A stretch of 9,201 nt of DNA, from NCBI GenBank assembly GCA_964625015.1, contig CAZUZI010000034.1, forward strand, positions 1 through 9,201. Direction: 5' to 3'. Position numbers and translations under genes: made by a program. Position 1 is the stretch's first letter; each line of letters begins with the position of its first letter. Source of the DNA: UBA5209 sp964625015 (lineage in GTDB: Bacteria; Patescibacteriota; Dojkabacteria; SC72). The notes beneath the pieces are model-generated. The model searched no databases. It was not told where the DNA came from and saw nothing but the letters and a program-made list of their open reading frames with translations. This document shows positions 1-6,860 of the stretch, piece by piece.

Positions 1-499
1 GCACGGCGTTTTCCCAATCCTGGTTTATCGTGGCGGCCTTCCGGGGTATACTGTTTTCAGCAGGTTCCTGGGGCATCTGGACCGGTTCCTGGTTCGCGGC
101 CTGTACCGGTTCAGGTGCTGGGGCCTGCTGCTTGTCCTTCAGCCAGTAGGTCAGTGTGCTACCCGGTACTCCAAGCTGCTTCGCCACAGCTGTGACACTC
201 ATCCCTGTGGCCATGAGTTCCCTGGCCTGTGTCGTTTTCTTGGCTCTATCTTCTCTTGCTTTCGGCATTTTCTCGTCCTCCTCTTTTGGTCGGTTATTCT
301 TCGTGTTTTTCCAGTCGTCCCAACCTGGCGGGAACGGTTCCATCGTGCCGATCAGCACCTCCTTACCGTCCACCAACTTGTACCGGTAGACCGTATTATC
401 GACGAATCCCTTCGGCGGCTCGGGTGCCGGTACCGGCGCGTGCTCCTTAGGGTTGTCTGCCCCGGGTTCCGGGCAGTCGATGTAAAAGTCAGGCTTCAT
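1..499 (-). CDS. Partial helix-turn-helix protein, C-terminus beyond the left edge
   Basis: The minus frame is open from ATG at 499 to the window edge, giving 166 codons without a stop. A GAGGAGG ribosome binding site lies 6 bases upstream of the ATG, and the ATG overlaps the stop of the SNF2 gene as ATGA, which implies translational coupling. Residues 1-77 are Pro/Glu-rich with a short hydrophobic stretch (YRYKLVDGKEVLIGT). Residues 78-123 are basic and contain a likely helix-turn-helix (ARELMATGMSVTAVAKQLGV, then STLTYWLKDK). A Pro/Gln-rich linker with two EPVQ repeats follows. Such HTH segments occur in resolvase-type regulators and in the N-termini of some small terminase subunits. I cannot choose between these without the missing C-terminus, so the function is unknown. 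DNA binding is inferred from the HTH pattern only. An internal start at 268 is described separately. Confidence 0.8.
   Translation of the reverse strand, partial: MKPDFYIDCPEPGADNPKEHAPVPAPEPPKGFVDNTVYRYKLVDGKEVLIGTMEPFPPGWDDWKNTKNNRPKEEDEKMPKAREDRAKKTTQARELMATGMSVTAVAKQLGVPGSTLTYWLKDKQQAPAPEPVQAANQEPVQMPQEPAENSIPRKAATINQDWENAV
266..283 (-). promoter_or_regulatory. Strong internal ribosome binding site and in-frame ATG
   Basis: On the minus strand GAGGAGG (283-277) is followed after 8 bases by an in-frame ATG (268-266), codon 78 of the left-edge gene. The downstream product would begin MPKAREDRAK, just before the predicted helix-turn-helix. The site could give a second, shorter protein holding only the HTH part. 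The purine-rich codons (EEDEK) could also produce this match by chance. Confidence 0.45.
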
Positions 500-1854
500 T
501 GCGTGCCTCCTCGTATCTCGGCCTTAAGATTGGCCAGTAATTCCTCTTGCCGTATGTTTTTCCCCTTCAGCACTTGAAGGACTTTGTCATCCATGGTCCC
601 TTTCGACAACAGGTGATAGATCCTCACGGTCTGCTTCTGCCCCTGCCGCCACAGCCTGGCATTCGCCTGAAGGTAAAGCTCCAGCGACCAGGGAAGTCCG
701 AACCAAATGATTATACTGCCTCCGTCTTGCAGGTTCAGCCCGTGGCCGGCACTGGCAGGATGGGCGATCATCAGTTTAGTTTTTCCTGCATTCCAGTCTT
801 TGATATCTTTCTCAGTTTCCAACACTCTTGCATCTTTGAATTTCTGCAAAATCCGTTCCTTATCGCTGACAAAAGAGTAGAAAACCAATGCCGGTTCCTC
901 TCCTGCCTCTTCTATTAGCTCCTCTAATGCATCAAGTTTTTTGTCATGAATCACACGATAGTTTTTAGCTTCGTCATATATCGCTCCATTAGCCAGCTGC
1001 AGTAATTTGTTAGTAACTGTTGCCGCGCTCAAGGCTGTAATATAGTCGTCTTCACCAAACTCTAATACTGCATCCCGCTCCATAGTCTTATACAGCTTGT
1101 ATTCCTTGTCACTTAGCTTCACGATCCGGTCAATACACAACGGTTCCTCCTGGTTGAGGTAGTCCCTGGCTTTCATACTGATGCAGATATCACTGATCAA
1201 CCGGTCAATCTGCTCTTTCGCCCCAGGCTTAAGCCGGTATTCGTTATAGTCCGGCCGGGGTAATGTATCAAAGTAATTCCGGCGGTACTCTGTAATAGTT
1301 TTACCTAACCTCTCACCCCGGTCCAGCAAATAGATCTGCGACCACAGGTCCATATAGCTGTTTGGTGCCGGTGTTCCTGTTAGTCCGATGATCCGCTTTA
1401 TAAAAGGCCTTACCAGTTTCAGCTTCTTAAACCTCTGACTCCGATTACTTTTAAAACTAGATAACTCGTCTATTACGACAGTGTCAAAATCCCAGTTCCG
1501 CCTTAAGGTATCCACCAGCCAGGCCACATTATTCCGGGTAATGATATATACATCGCCTGGCTGCTTTAAGGCATTCAGTCTTTCCTTTTGGGGGCCCATG
1601 ATTTTCACTAATCTCAGGCTGTCTTTCAAGTGATCCCATTTTTGGTGTTCATCCGGCCAGGTATCTTCTGCGACTCTTTTCGGTGCGATAACCAACACCT
1701 TTTGGATGTCCAGATAATCATTTTTAAGTTCTTCAATTGCAGTTAATGTGGTAACCGTTTTTCCTAATCCCATGTCCAAAAACAAACCGGCTGCCGGGTG
1801 GTCAAGTATCCATTGTTTTGCTACATCCTGATAATCGTGCGGCACATACTTCAC
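496..1854 (-). CDS. SNF2/DEAD-like superfamily 2 helicase (phage type)
   Basis: This 452-residue protein is an ATP-dependent DNA translocase of superfamily 2, SNF2-like. Visible motifs are a Q-motif-like PHDYQ (5-9), Walker A MGLGKT (28-33), DELS as motif II (129-132), TGTPAPN as motif III (159-165), SAGHGLNLQDGG as motif V (368-379) and QANARLWRQGQ as motif VI (396-406). Both RecA-like lobes are therefore complete, and the length is usual for phage proteins of this type, which lack accessory domains. The start is GTG at 1854, supported by AAGGTGA 8 bases upstream, and GTGA overlaps the stop of the VRR-NUC gene. The stop overlaps the next ATG. It probably remodels replication or recombination intermediates together with the nuclease encoded just before it. 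That pairing is inferred from gene order. The family call is secure; the exact substrate is not known. Confidence 0.93.
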   Translation of the reverse strand: MKYVPHDYQDVAKQWILDHPAAGLFLDMGLGKTVTTLTAIEELKNDYLDIQKVLVIAPKRVAEDTWPDEHQKWDHLKDSLRLVKIMGPQKERLNALKQPGDVYIITRNNVAWLVDTLRRNWDFDTVVIDELSSFKSNRSQRFKKLKLVRPFIKRIIGLTGTPAPNSYMDLWSQIYLLDRGERLGKTITEYRRNYFDTLPRPDYNEYRLKPGAKEQIDRLISDICISMKARDYLNQEEPLCIDRIVKLSDKEYKLYKTMERDAVLEFGEDDYITALSAATVTNKLLQLANGAIYDEAKNYRVIHDKKLDALEELIEEAGEEPALVFYSFVSDKERILQKFKDARVLETEKDIKDWNAGKTKLMIAHPASAGHGLNLQDGGSIIIWFGLPWSLELYLQANARLWRQGQKQTVRIYHLLSKGTMDDKVLQVLKGKNIRQEELLANLKAEIRGGTQ

Positions 1855-2132
1855 TCTGACATCACCTTTTTTAAAAACTTGTCTACGTCTTCAACAGAAT
1901 TCAGTTTATAAACTTCAAACCCCAATTTGGCAAAATCTTTTTTCACTGCTTTTTGCCGGGGGGATAAATCCTGACCAGGTCTTTTAAGTTCGACAAAGTA
2001 ACACTTGCCTTTTATTAAGATAATTCGATCCGGCACTCCGTTATTACCAGGTGATGAAAACTTATAGGCTTTACCACCTAAAGCAGCAACTCTCACTCTC
2101 AATTGTTTTTCTATATCTCGTTCTGTTGGCAT
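1851..2132 (-). CDS. VRR-NUC domain nuclease
   Basis: This small stand-alone VRR-NUC protein (93 residues from ATG 2132) belongs to the PD-(D/E)XK nuclease superfamily. The core is visible: SPGNNGVPDRI with D35, then FVELKRPG with E48 and K50, followed by a helix carrying SPRQK (56-60). Known VRR-NUC proteins cut branched or structured DNA, and phage versions commonly neighbour an SNF2 helicase, as here. The frame extends 7 codons further to a TTG at 2153, but no ribosome binding site precedes that TTG, whereas AAAAGGAAA (2146-2138) is well placed for ATG 2132, so I chose the ATG. The stop overlaps the GTG start of the helicase gene. The gene follows the 276-base repeat region and may need its own promoter, though I see no convincing one. 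Confidence 0.9.
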   Translation of the reverse strand: MPTERDIEKQLRVRVAALGGKAYKFSSPGNNGVPDRIILIKGKCYFVELKRPGQDLSPRQKAVKKDFAKLGFEVYKLNSVEDVDKFLKKVMSE

Positions 2133-2137
2133 CCCGA

Positions 2138-2146
2138 TTTCCTTTT
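2138..2146 (-). promoter_or_regulatory. Ribosome binding site deciding the VRR-NUC start
   Basis: AAAAGGAAA on the minus strand sits a few bases upstream of ATG 2132. It lies inside the longer TTG-initiated frame and supports the shorter protein. Confidence 0.55.
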
Positions 2147-2207
2147 CTTCCAAATTTTAGGCGCCAACAAAGTCAACAGAAAATTGTGTAGCACTATATA
2201 TACATGT

Positions 2208-2243
2208 ATTAGGCTATATATAGGGGGTGTATATATACCTAAT
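2208..2243. repeat. AT-rich inverted repeat with G-rich loop
   Basis: The arms are ATTAGGCTATATATA (2208-2222) and TATATATACCTAAT (2230-2243), complementary except for one extra C, around a GGGGGTG loop. It could extrude as a cruciform or fold in RNA. No T-run follows on either strand, so it is not a standard intrinsic terminator. A palindromic TACATGTA (2201-2208) abuts it. It lies in the AT-rich part of the candidate origin. Confidence 0.7.
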
Positions 2244-2390
2244 TTATGTTTTTATTAATATTGAATAAATTGTGTTGACATTGTTGACACATAACCGTAA
2301 CCCTTTGTTGTTTCGGCTTTTCAAGCGTCAACACGATTGTTAAATTTTTGTTGACATACGTTGACATTGTTGACAATGATTAAAGTTTTT

Positions 2391-2409
2391 CTGTTGACAC
2401 CGTCAACAG
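2391..2409. repeat. Perfect palindromic site CTGTTGAC-ACC-GTCAACAG
   Basis: Two 8-base arms, each containing the GTTGAC core, face each other around a 3-base centre. This is the only perfect head-to-head pair in the array and has the form of a binding site for a dimeric protein. No T-run follows it, so it is unlikely to be a terminator. Confidence 0.75.
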
Positions 2410-2429
2410 AATTTAATGCTGCTGTCGAC

Positions 2430-4858
2430 TTACTGTTGACGCCTAAATCCTCTTTGCCTTCCATAAATTCCAAATCTCATATTGGTATTTACTTTTTCCC
2501 AGCCTCCCATGCGGTGTAAAATGTCATTGATTTCTCTGGATATAAGCGGGGTCAACTGCTTGGGATCTCCTCTAAATAGTTCGCACCAAATTTCCATTAC
2601 ACAGGTTTTATCTTTCCGCAGCTCGGCTTTTTCGGCAATCGTGTCAAAATCGTCATTGCCTGATAACCATGCCCGGCGCTCATTGAGGTCCATATCTTCC
2701 CAGTTATTTGGGTATAAGCGATCCAGGTATTCAATGATCATGCCGGTTTTCGGGTTCTCTTCTGTGTGTATGCGCTGCTGCTCAAGTGCAGCCTTTGCTG
2801 CAATACCATCAAGGATTAAAGGATGCCCTCGCTTGTATAAGGTGACCGCTTCAGCCCATATTTGATCAACTTCACCAGGCAGATCCTCAAATACATCTTT
2901 CATCGGCGGCTGAACATAACAGTCCACTGGCCATGATCTGCGGTCTCCTGTTTTATCCCTTAAAAACTCCCGATCATTGGAGGTTCCGAAGAAAATGCAC
3001 TGCCGTTTATATCGGTTTGTTCGGCGACCGTATGCGGCCCTATACACGTCCTCAGACTTGCTTAAGAATAATTTAGTAGCTTCAATATCGGACTTCCGGG
3101 TAGCAGTCAGCTCACCCATTTCAATCAGCCAGACACCTTGCAGCTGTTCGTAGGCTTCTTTGCCAGATACCGTACTTAAGCTGTCGCTGAACCAATCTTT
3201 GCCCAGGTAACGAATCAAGGTGCTTTTACCAATGCCCTGAGGCCCGGATAAAACGAGCATGGTGTCATACTTTATTCCTGGCCGCATTATCCGGGCTACT
3301 CCTGCCACAAGATGCGTCCTGGTGACCGCCCGGGTGTAGTAACTGTCCTCTGCCCCTAGGTAATCGATCAGCAGCGCTTCAAGTCTTTCCGTGCCATCCC
3401 AGGTCAAGTTGTTTAAGTAATCCCTTACCGGGTGGGTACGGTGCCGCTGGAAGATCACGGAGACAGCGTCAGCGATTTTTCCCGCGCCGGAGAGGCCGTA
3501 TTTGTGCTCCAGGAAGTACCGGACGCCGGCGTCATCATCATCGGTCCAGTCCCGGTTGATATGGTCAGTCCAGGGCAGTTTTCCGGTTATTATGGCCCGG
3601 TTGGAGAACTCGTTATAGATAAATTTGCCGGCGACTCTGGGATCGTTTTCCAGGATGATCACAGCATTATCGATTGTGTTCCTGAGCACCCCTTTACGGT
3701 CATAATCCAACGTTTTGAGCCATTCTGTGTCTACTTCATCGAATTCGAAGTCGTCTAATACTTCCTGCATCTTTTCTTTTCCCAGTTCTGCCTTTACTCT
3801 GTCATCATCACTTGCCAGCTCTGACATTTTGATATAGCTGGGCATACGATTAATAGGAGTATCCAGACTGGCTTTTTCATCCAGATCGCGATATTTATGA
3901 ATACGCACCAGGTCAAAAGCATTACATAACATGCCGCTGATTGGGTCTGTCCCGTGATGTGAATAAGCAAATTTATCTTCATACACTACCAGGCCGCCGA
4001 CCGTTGAACCTTCGGTATATGTATACCGGCCGGAAACCTTTGTGGCAGAATAAACTTCAGGCAAGAACTTTTCTATAGCTTCATCAATCAAATAAGTCCG
4101 GCAGAAGGCACCGACAATGCCTTTTTTCTCTAAGGGATCCTCCTGCTTTTTTATCTCAGACTGGATCCGGACCCCCTGCCGGGAGCTGACGGGCCAGAAG
4201 GATGAATCGCGCCAGTCAAGATAACTGTCCAGGATGATATCCGGGTTCAGCCAGGGGCCTTCCTGTCGTTTGCATATGAACTCCCCGTCGGCTGAGGTAC
4301 TAGGCCAGTACATCAGCCGGATAGGTTCATAGGTCGTATCATCAAACATATCAATGCCAATATCATCAGCCAGCTTCCGGCTGATCGCCTGGTATTCATC
4401 CGGCAGCACGTTTCTATCTAGTGGTATGATTAACCTGAGCCTCGGGCTGCTGGGCTGATGNNNNNNNNNNGATGCGAATGAGTGGAATACATAACTATTT
4501 CAAAATCATTGAGCATGATAATGCTGTCCCAGAGCTCATCGGTCTTTATATTCACATTATCCATATCCAGTGTAATCAGGCTTCGATAAGCAAGGTTTTC
4601 AGCTTTTCTTCTACCCTGTTTCAGTGCACCGCCGACAAAGCCGCCTACGTCTTTGATCTCGTCCCGGTTCGACTTCGGCAGCTTCTTATACTCCTGGAAG
4701 GTTTCCCGGGTCCTGGTCGTCACTTTCAGTTTTTCGACCAGGTCACAGTATGTGATCTCGGTATTCTTCCATTTGAGGGATTGCCTGCTGCTGCCGACAG
4801 CGATCATTACTTTTCTATTTATCTTGCTGGTTTTAATAGAGGTTTCCGTTTTATTCAT
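2430..4858 (-). CDS. VapE-type primase-helicase, interrupted by an assembly gap
   Basis: This is a two-part replication protein. The N-terminal segment shows primase-polymerase-like motifs: DMD at 98-100 (motif I, DxD) and STH at 125-127 (motif II, SxH). The C-terminal half is a virulence-associated E (VapE/VirE) P-loop ATPase, with Walker A GPQGIGKST (534-542 of the merged protein), Walker B-like WLIEMGEL (572-579), sensor-like FFGTSND (618-624) and TGDRRSWPV (632-640). Ten Ns at 4461-4470 break the frame. If the two flanks are merged at their shared GATG, a continuous 804-residue protein results, reading STHSHQPSSPRLRL across the join, with the right spacing for the family. ATG 4858 follows GAGGTGAG, which overlaps the polymerase stop. 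The protein likely primes and unwinds at the phage origin and may bind the adjacent repeats; the latter is inference. The family call for the ATPase is firm; the primase call rests on two motifs. Confidence 0.88.
4461..4470. other. Run of ten Ns (assembly gap, probably of zero true length)
   Basis: The plus strand reads ...gggctgatg, ten Ns, gatgcgaatg.... The two sides share GATG. Collapsing the Ns and one GATG copy removes the frameshift and rebuilds a conserved motif in the primase-helicase. The N count looks like a placeholder used to join contigs. Confidence 0.85.
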
Positions 4859-4870
4859 ACAATCTCACCT

Positions 4871-6856
4871 CTAATCTTTTTGATAATACTGGCATTCATA
4901 ACCATCAGCTTTTAATGGCAGCCCCGGTGCCCACGGAATAGGTCGGCCCATCAGCTCACAGACCGTCTTTAGCACTTGCTGGTTCTCGTCGATTTCAATA
5001 ACGACCTCGTCATGTACGTGCATCACGATCCGGTACCCGGCTCGATCAAGCATAAGCATTGAGTGAGCCAGGCAGTCACGGGCCACGGCCTGCACGATGT
5101 TTTCTACCAGTTTGCCGCCGTAAGTATCCTGCTCTTCCCATTGCCAGGTCTTGTCGTTGACGGCCTGGAAAGTGATTTTTTCTTTCCCTGGGTATGGGTA
5201 CCGCGCATCCTCAACGATTTTTGGCTTTACATAAGCCAGGCGGCGGCCGCTGGGCAATTCGATGAACAGGATCCCGCTTTGGTAGATCGCTTTTAGATAT
5301 TTATTGATCTGGACAGTGCTGCGGTCTGCTATCGCTTCAATGACTGCAGCTTCAGTATCCCGCCAGAACTGTGTTATCTTCGGATTACTAGCGCGCCACT
5401 GGGCAATGATGTCTTTCAGCTCCCCGTCACTGAGATCCCCGGCACCCATTCTCTTCAGTGCCCCGACGCCGCCACCATAACCGCAGGCCAGCTCTGCCAC
5501 TTTCCCTTTTTGCCGGAGGGGACCCCCTTTATGAATCGATTCGATCGGCACCTTAAACATGGCAGCAGCTGAAGCTTCATATATTTTGCCGTGTGAATTG
5601 AATACGTCGATCCTCCATTGCTCTCCTGATAGCCAGGCTATAACTCTTGCTTCGATTGCGGAGAAGTCTGCAACTACAAATTTATTGCCGGGGCCTGGTA
5701 TGATTGCGGTCCGGATGCACTGGCTCAATATGTCTGATGGATCCTCATACATCATTTCCAACAGCTCCAGATCACCGGTTTTAATAATTTCCCGTGCGGT
5801 ACCCAAATCACTTATATGATTCTGGGGCAGGTTCTGAGGCTGTATGCTTCTACCTGCCCAGCGCCCGGTCCGGGAGGCGCCGTAAAACTGCAGGATCCCT
5901 CTGGCTCTCCCGTCTGAACATGCAACATCAAGCATCTTCTGATACTTGGCGATACTGGTCTTTGACAGCCTCTGCCTGACTTCAAGTGCAAAGACGATAT
6001 CCGGGTAATCTTTAAAAGTTCGCATCAAATCGGTCTGGTTCTTTTTAGTGATGCTGGTCACCGTTTGACCGGTACGAGATTTTATAAGTGCTTTCATATC
6101 TACCAGGCTGTTGGGATTCTCTAATCCTGTCCGGGTTCGGAATTCTTCAGTCAGTTTCAATGTTTGTTCCTGGTCAATTTTAACTGCGGCTTCAACCATA
6201 TCGATATCGATCAAGATCCCGGCATCATTTATTTTTTGATCAAGCTGGTAAAGCTTGATTTCTTCCTCAGGCACCACGATAAACTTCTCCAGCTTGTTAC
6301 GTATGCTTCGTTCCGCTTCCACATCCTGGGCGCAGTATAGTTTAAACTGTTCCCACTCCGCAGGCCGTTCTTCCCTTGTATAGCCCTTTTTCTTTTTGGC
6401 CGGTTTAAACAGGCCCCCCTGTTCGCCGCCGGTGGTTTTCCTCGGTAGGCAGAATAACCTGATCAAGTTTTTACCGGTGAATAGTTTTTGTTTATCCTGG
6501 TCAATCCCTACTGCGATACCTACACTGGCAAGGTTACCGGTAAAGCCTAACCGGGCCGCCAGGACTTGAGTGCAGTCCCAGTTAACCGAATTAAAGCCAA
6601 AATATTTATTAATGCAGACTCTTTCAAACTGGGCATTGAATGCAGTTTTTCTAATACGGTGGGTGGTTAAGGCAGAGACTACCTTTTCAGGCAGTCTCTC
6701 ACCGTTAGCCAGGTCAACTACTTTAACCGGATCCTGATTGAAAGCGTATGCAAACAGCAAGATCTTAAACTCAGGTGAATCAACATATTTATAAACTCCG
6801 CAGTCAGTCAGGCTGATATCGCTGTACGTTTCTATGTCTACGTTCAAAGTTGTCAT
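4871..6856 (-). CDS. Family A DNA polymerase with 3'-5' exonuclease domain
   Basis: This 661-residue replicative polymerase copies DNA and proofreads. The exonuclease domain shows DIE (7-9, Exo I), FNAQFE (73-78, Exo II with E in place of the usual D) and YCAQD (174-178, Exo III). The polymerase domain shows motif A DFSAIEAR (397-404), motif B with R448, K452, L456 and Y460-G461, and motif C HVHDE (613-617), so all catalytic acids are present. The 5'-3' exonuclease domain of bacterial Pol I is absent, as in T7-type and other phage polymerases. Leu456 occupies the O-helix position that is Phe762 in E. coli Pol I. ATG 6856 begins four bases after the previous stop with no clear ribosome binding site, so translation is probably coupled to the ssDNA-binding protein gene. 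Family assignment is secure. Confidence 0.96.
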   Translation of the reverse strand: MTTLNVDIETYSDISLTDCGVYKYVDSPEFKILLFAYAFNQDPVKVVDLANGERLPEKVVSALTTHRIRKTAFNAQFERVCINKYFGFNSVNWDCTQVLAARLGFTGNLASVGIAVGIDQDKQKLFTGKNLIRLFCLPRKTTGGEQGGLFKPAKKKKGYTREERPAEWEQFKLYCAQDVEAERSIRNKLEKFIVVPEEEIKLYQLDQKINDAGILIDIDMVEAAVKIDQEQTLKLTEEFRTRTGLENPNSLVDMKALIKSRTGQTVTSITKKNQTDLMRTFKDYPDIVFALEVRQRLSKTSIAKYQKMLDVACSDGRARGILQFYGASRTGRWAGRSIQPQNLPQNHISDLGTAREIIKTGDLELLEMMYEDPSDILSQCIRTAIIPGPGNKFVVADFSAIEARVIAWLSGEQWRIDVFNSHGKIYEASAAAMFKVPIESIHKGGPLRQKGKVAELACGYGGGVGALKRMGAGDLSDGELKDIIAQWRASNPKITQFWRDTEAAVIEAIADRSTVQINKYLKAIYQSGILFIELPSGRRLAYVKPKIVEDARYPYPGKEKITFQAVNDKTWQWEEQDTYGGKLVENIVQAVARDCLAHSMLMLDRAGYRIVMHVHDEVVIEIDENQQVLKTVCELMGRPIPWAPGLPLKADGYECQYYQKD

Positions 6857-6860
6857 GGTA

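Larger units (their letters stand above)
2154..2429. other. Noncoding repeat region, candidate replication origin or operator array
   Basis: This is the only long gene-free stretch inside the module. It holds an AT-rich segment (about 2178-2271) containing a long inverted repeat, flanked by GTTGAC/GTCAAC repeats on both sides: one copy at 2172 and a dense cluster from 2274 onward. Direct repeats next to an AT-rich, easily melted segment are the known plan of iteron origins in plasmids, phages and staphylococcal pathogenicity islands. Its position directly beside the primase-helicase gene fits that plan. An alternative is an operator region regulating the VRR-NUC/SNF2 genes. No ORF or credible sigma-A promoter was found here on either strand. 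The origin role is inference. Confidence 0.55.
2172..2440. repeat. GTTGAC/GTCAAC repeat array (ten exact copies)
   Basis: Exact GTTGAC occurs on the plus strand at 2274, 2283, 2350, 2360, 2369, 2393 and 2435. The reverse form GTCAAC occurs at 2172, 2327 and 2402. About 0.13 copies would be expected by chance in a stretch this long with equal base frequencies. Start-to-start spacing is 9 or 10 bases within the clusters, close to one helical turn, so bound proteins would sit on the same DNA face. A longer unit, gttgacattgttgaca, is repeated exactly at 2274-2289 and 2360-2375. The last copy (2435-2440) falls within the final codons of the primase-helicase gene. Confidence 0.85.
2156..2447. repeat. 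Outer inverted repeat pair TTTAGGCGYCAACA
   Basis: TTTAGGCGCCAACA on the plus strand at 2156-2169 is matched on the minus strand by TTTAGGCGTCAACA at 2447-2434, with 13 of 14 bases identical. The pair brackets the whole noncoding repeat region. The right copy encodes the last residues of the primase-helicase and the left copy lies just upstream of the VRR-NUC start. Confidence 0.6.

Noticed and set aside
156..450. Two overlapping plus-strand frames with hydrophobic stretches near the left edge
   Set aside because: They lie opposite an uninterrupted minus-strand frame with a strong ribosome binding site and stop/start coupling to its neighbour. The apparent membrane segments arise from reading Lys/Glu-rich codons in reverse.
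547..918. Plus-strand open frame opposite the SNF2 helicase gene
   Set aside because: It is antisense to a gene with complete helicase motifs, has no ribosome binding site of note and no recognisable domain. Other plus-strand frames (2482-2865, 3432-3758, 4472-4915, 5063-5296, 8598-8987) were rejected for the same reason.
2275..2399. TTGACA hexamers that resemble sigma-A -35 boxes on the plus strand
   Set aside because: No TATAAT-like -10 follows at 16-18 bases for any of them, and no plus-strand gene lies downstream. They are better explained as part of the GTTGAC repeats.
2391..2409. Palindrome considered as an intrinsic terminator for the primase-helicase gene
   Set aside because: The stem is AT-moderate with a 3-base loop and is not followed by a T-run on the minus strand.
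2172..2440. Repeat array considered as a CRISPR
   Set aside because: The repeats are 6-16 bases, occur in both orientations and are spaced 9-40 bases apart, which does not fit CRISPR repeat and spacer lengths. The Cas4-like DUF2800 gene is a phage replication protein and no cas genes are present.
4430..4858. Short frame running through the Ns as a separate 142-residue gene
   Set aside because: Its last residues after the gap are out of frame with the conserved SPRLRLIIPL segment. The real protein continues into the long downstream frame.
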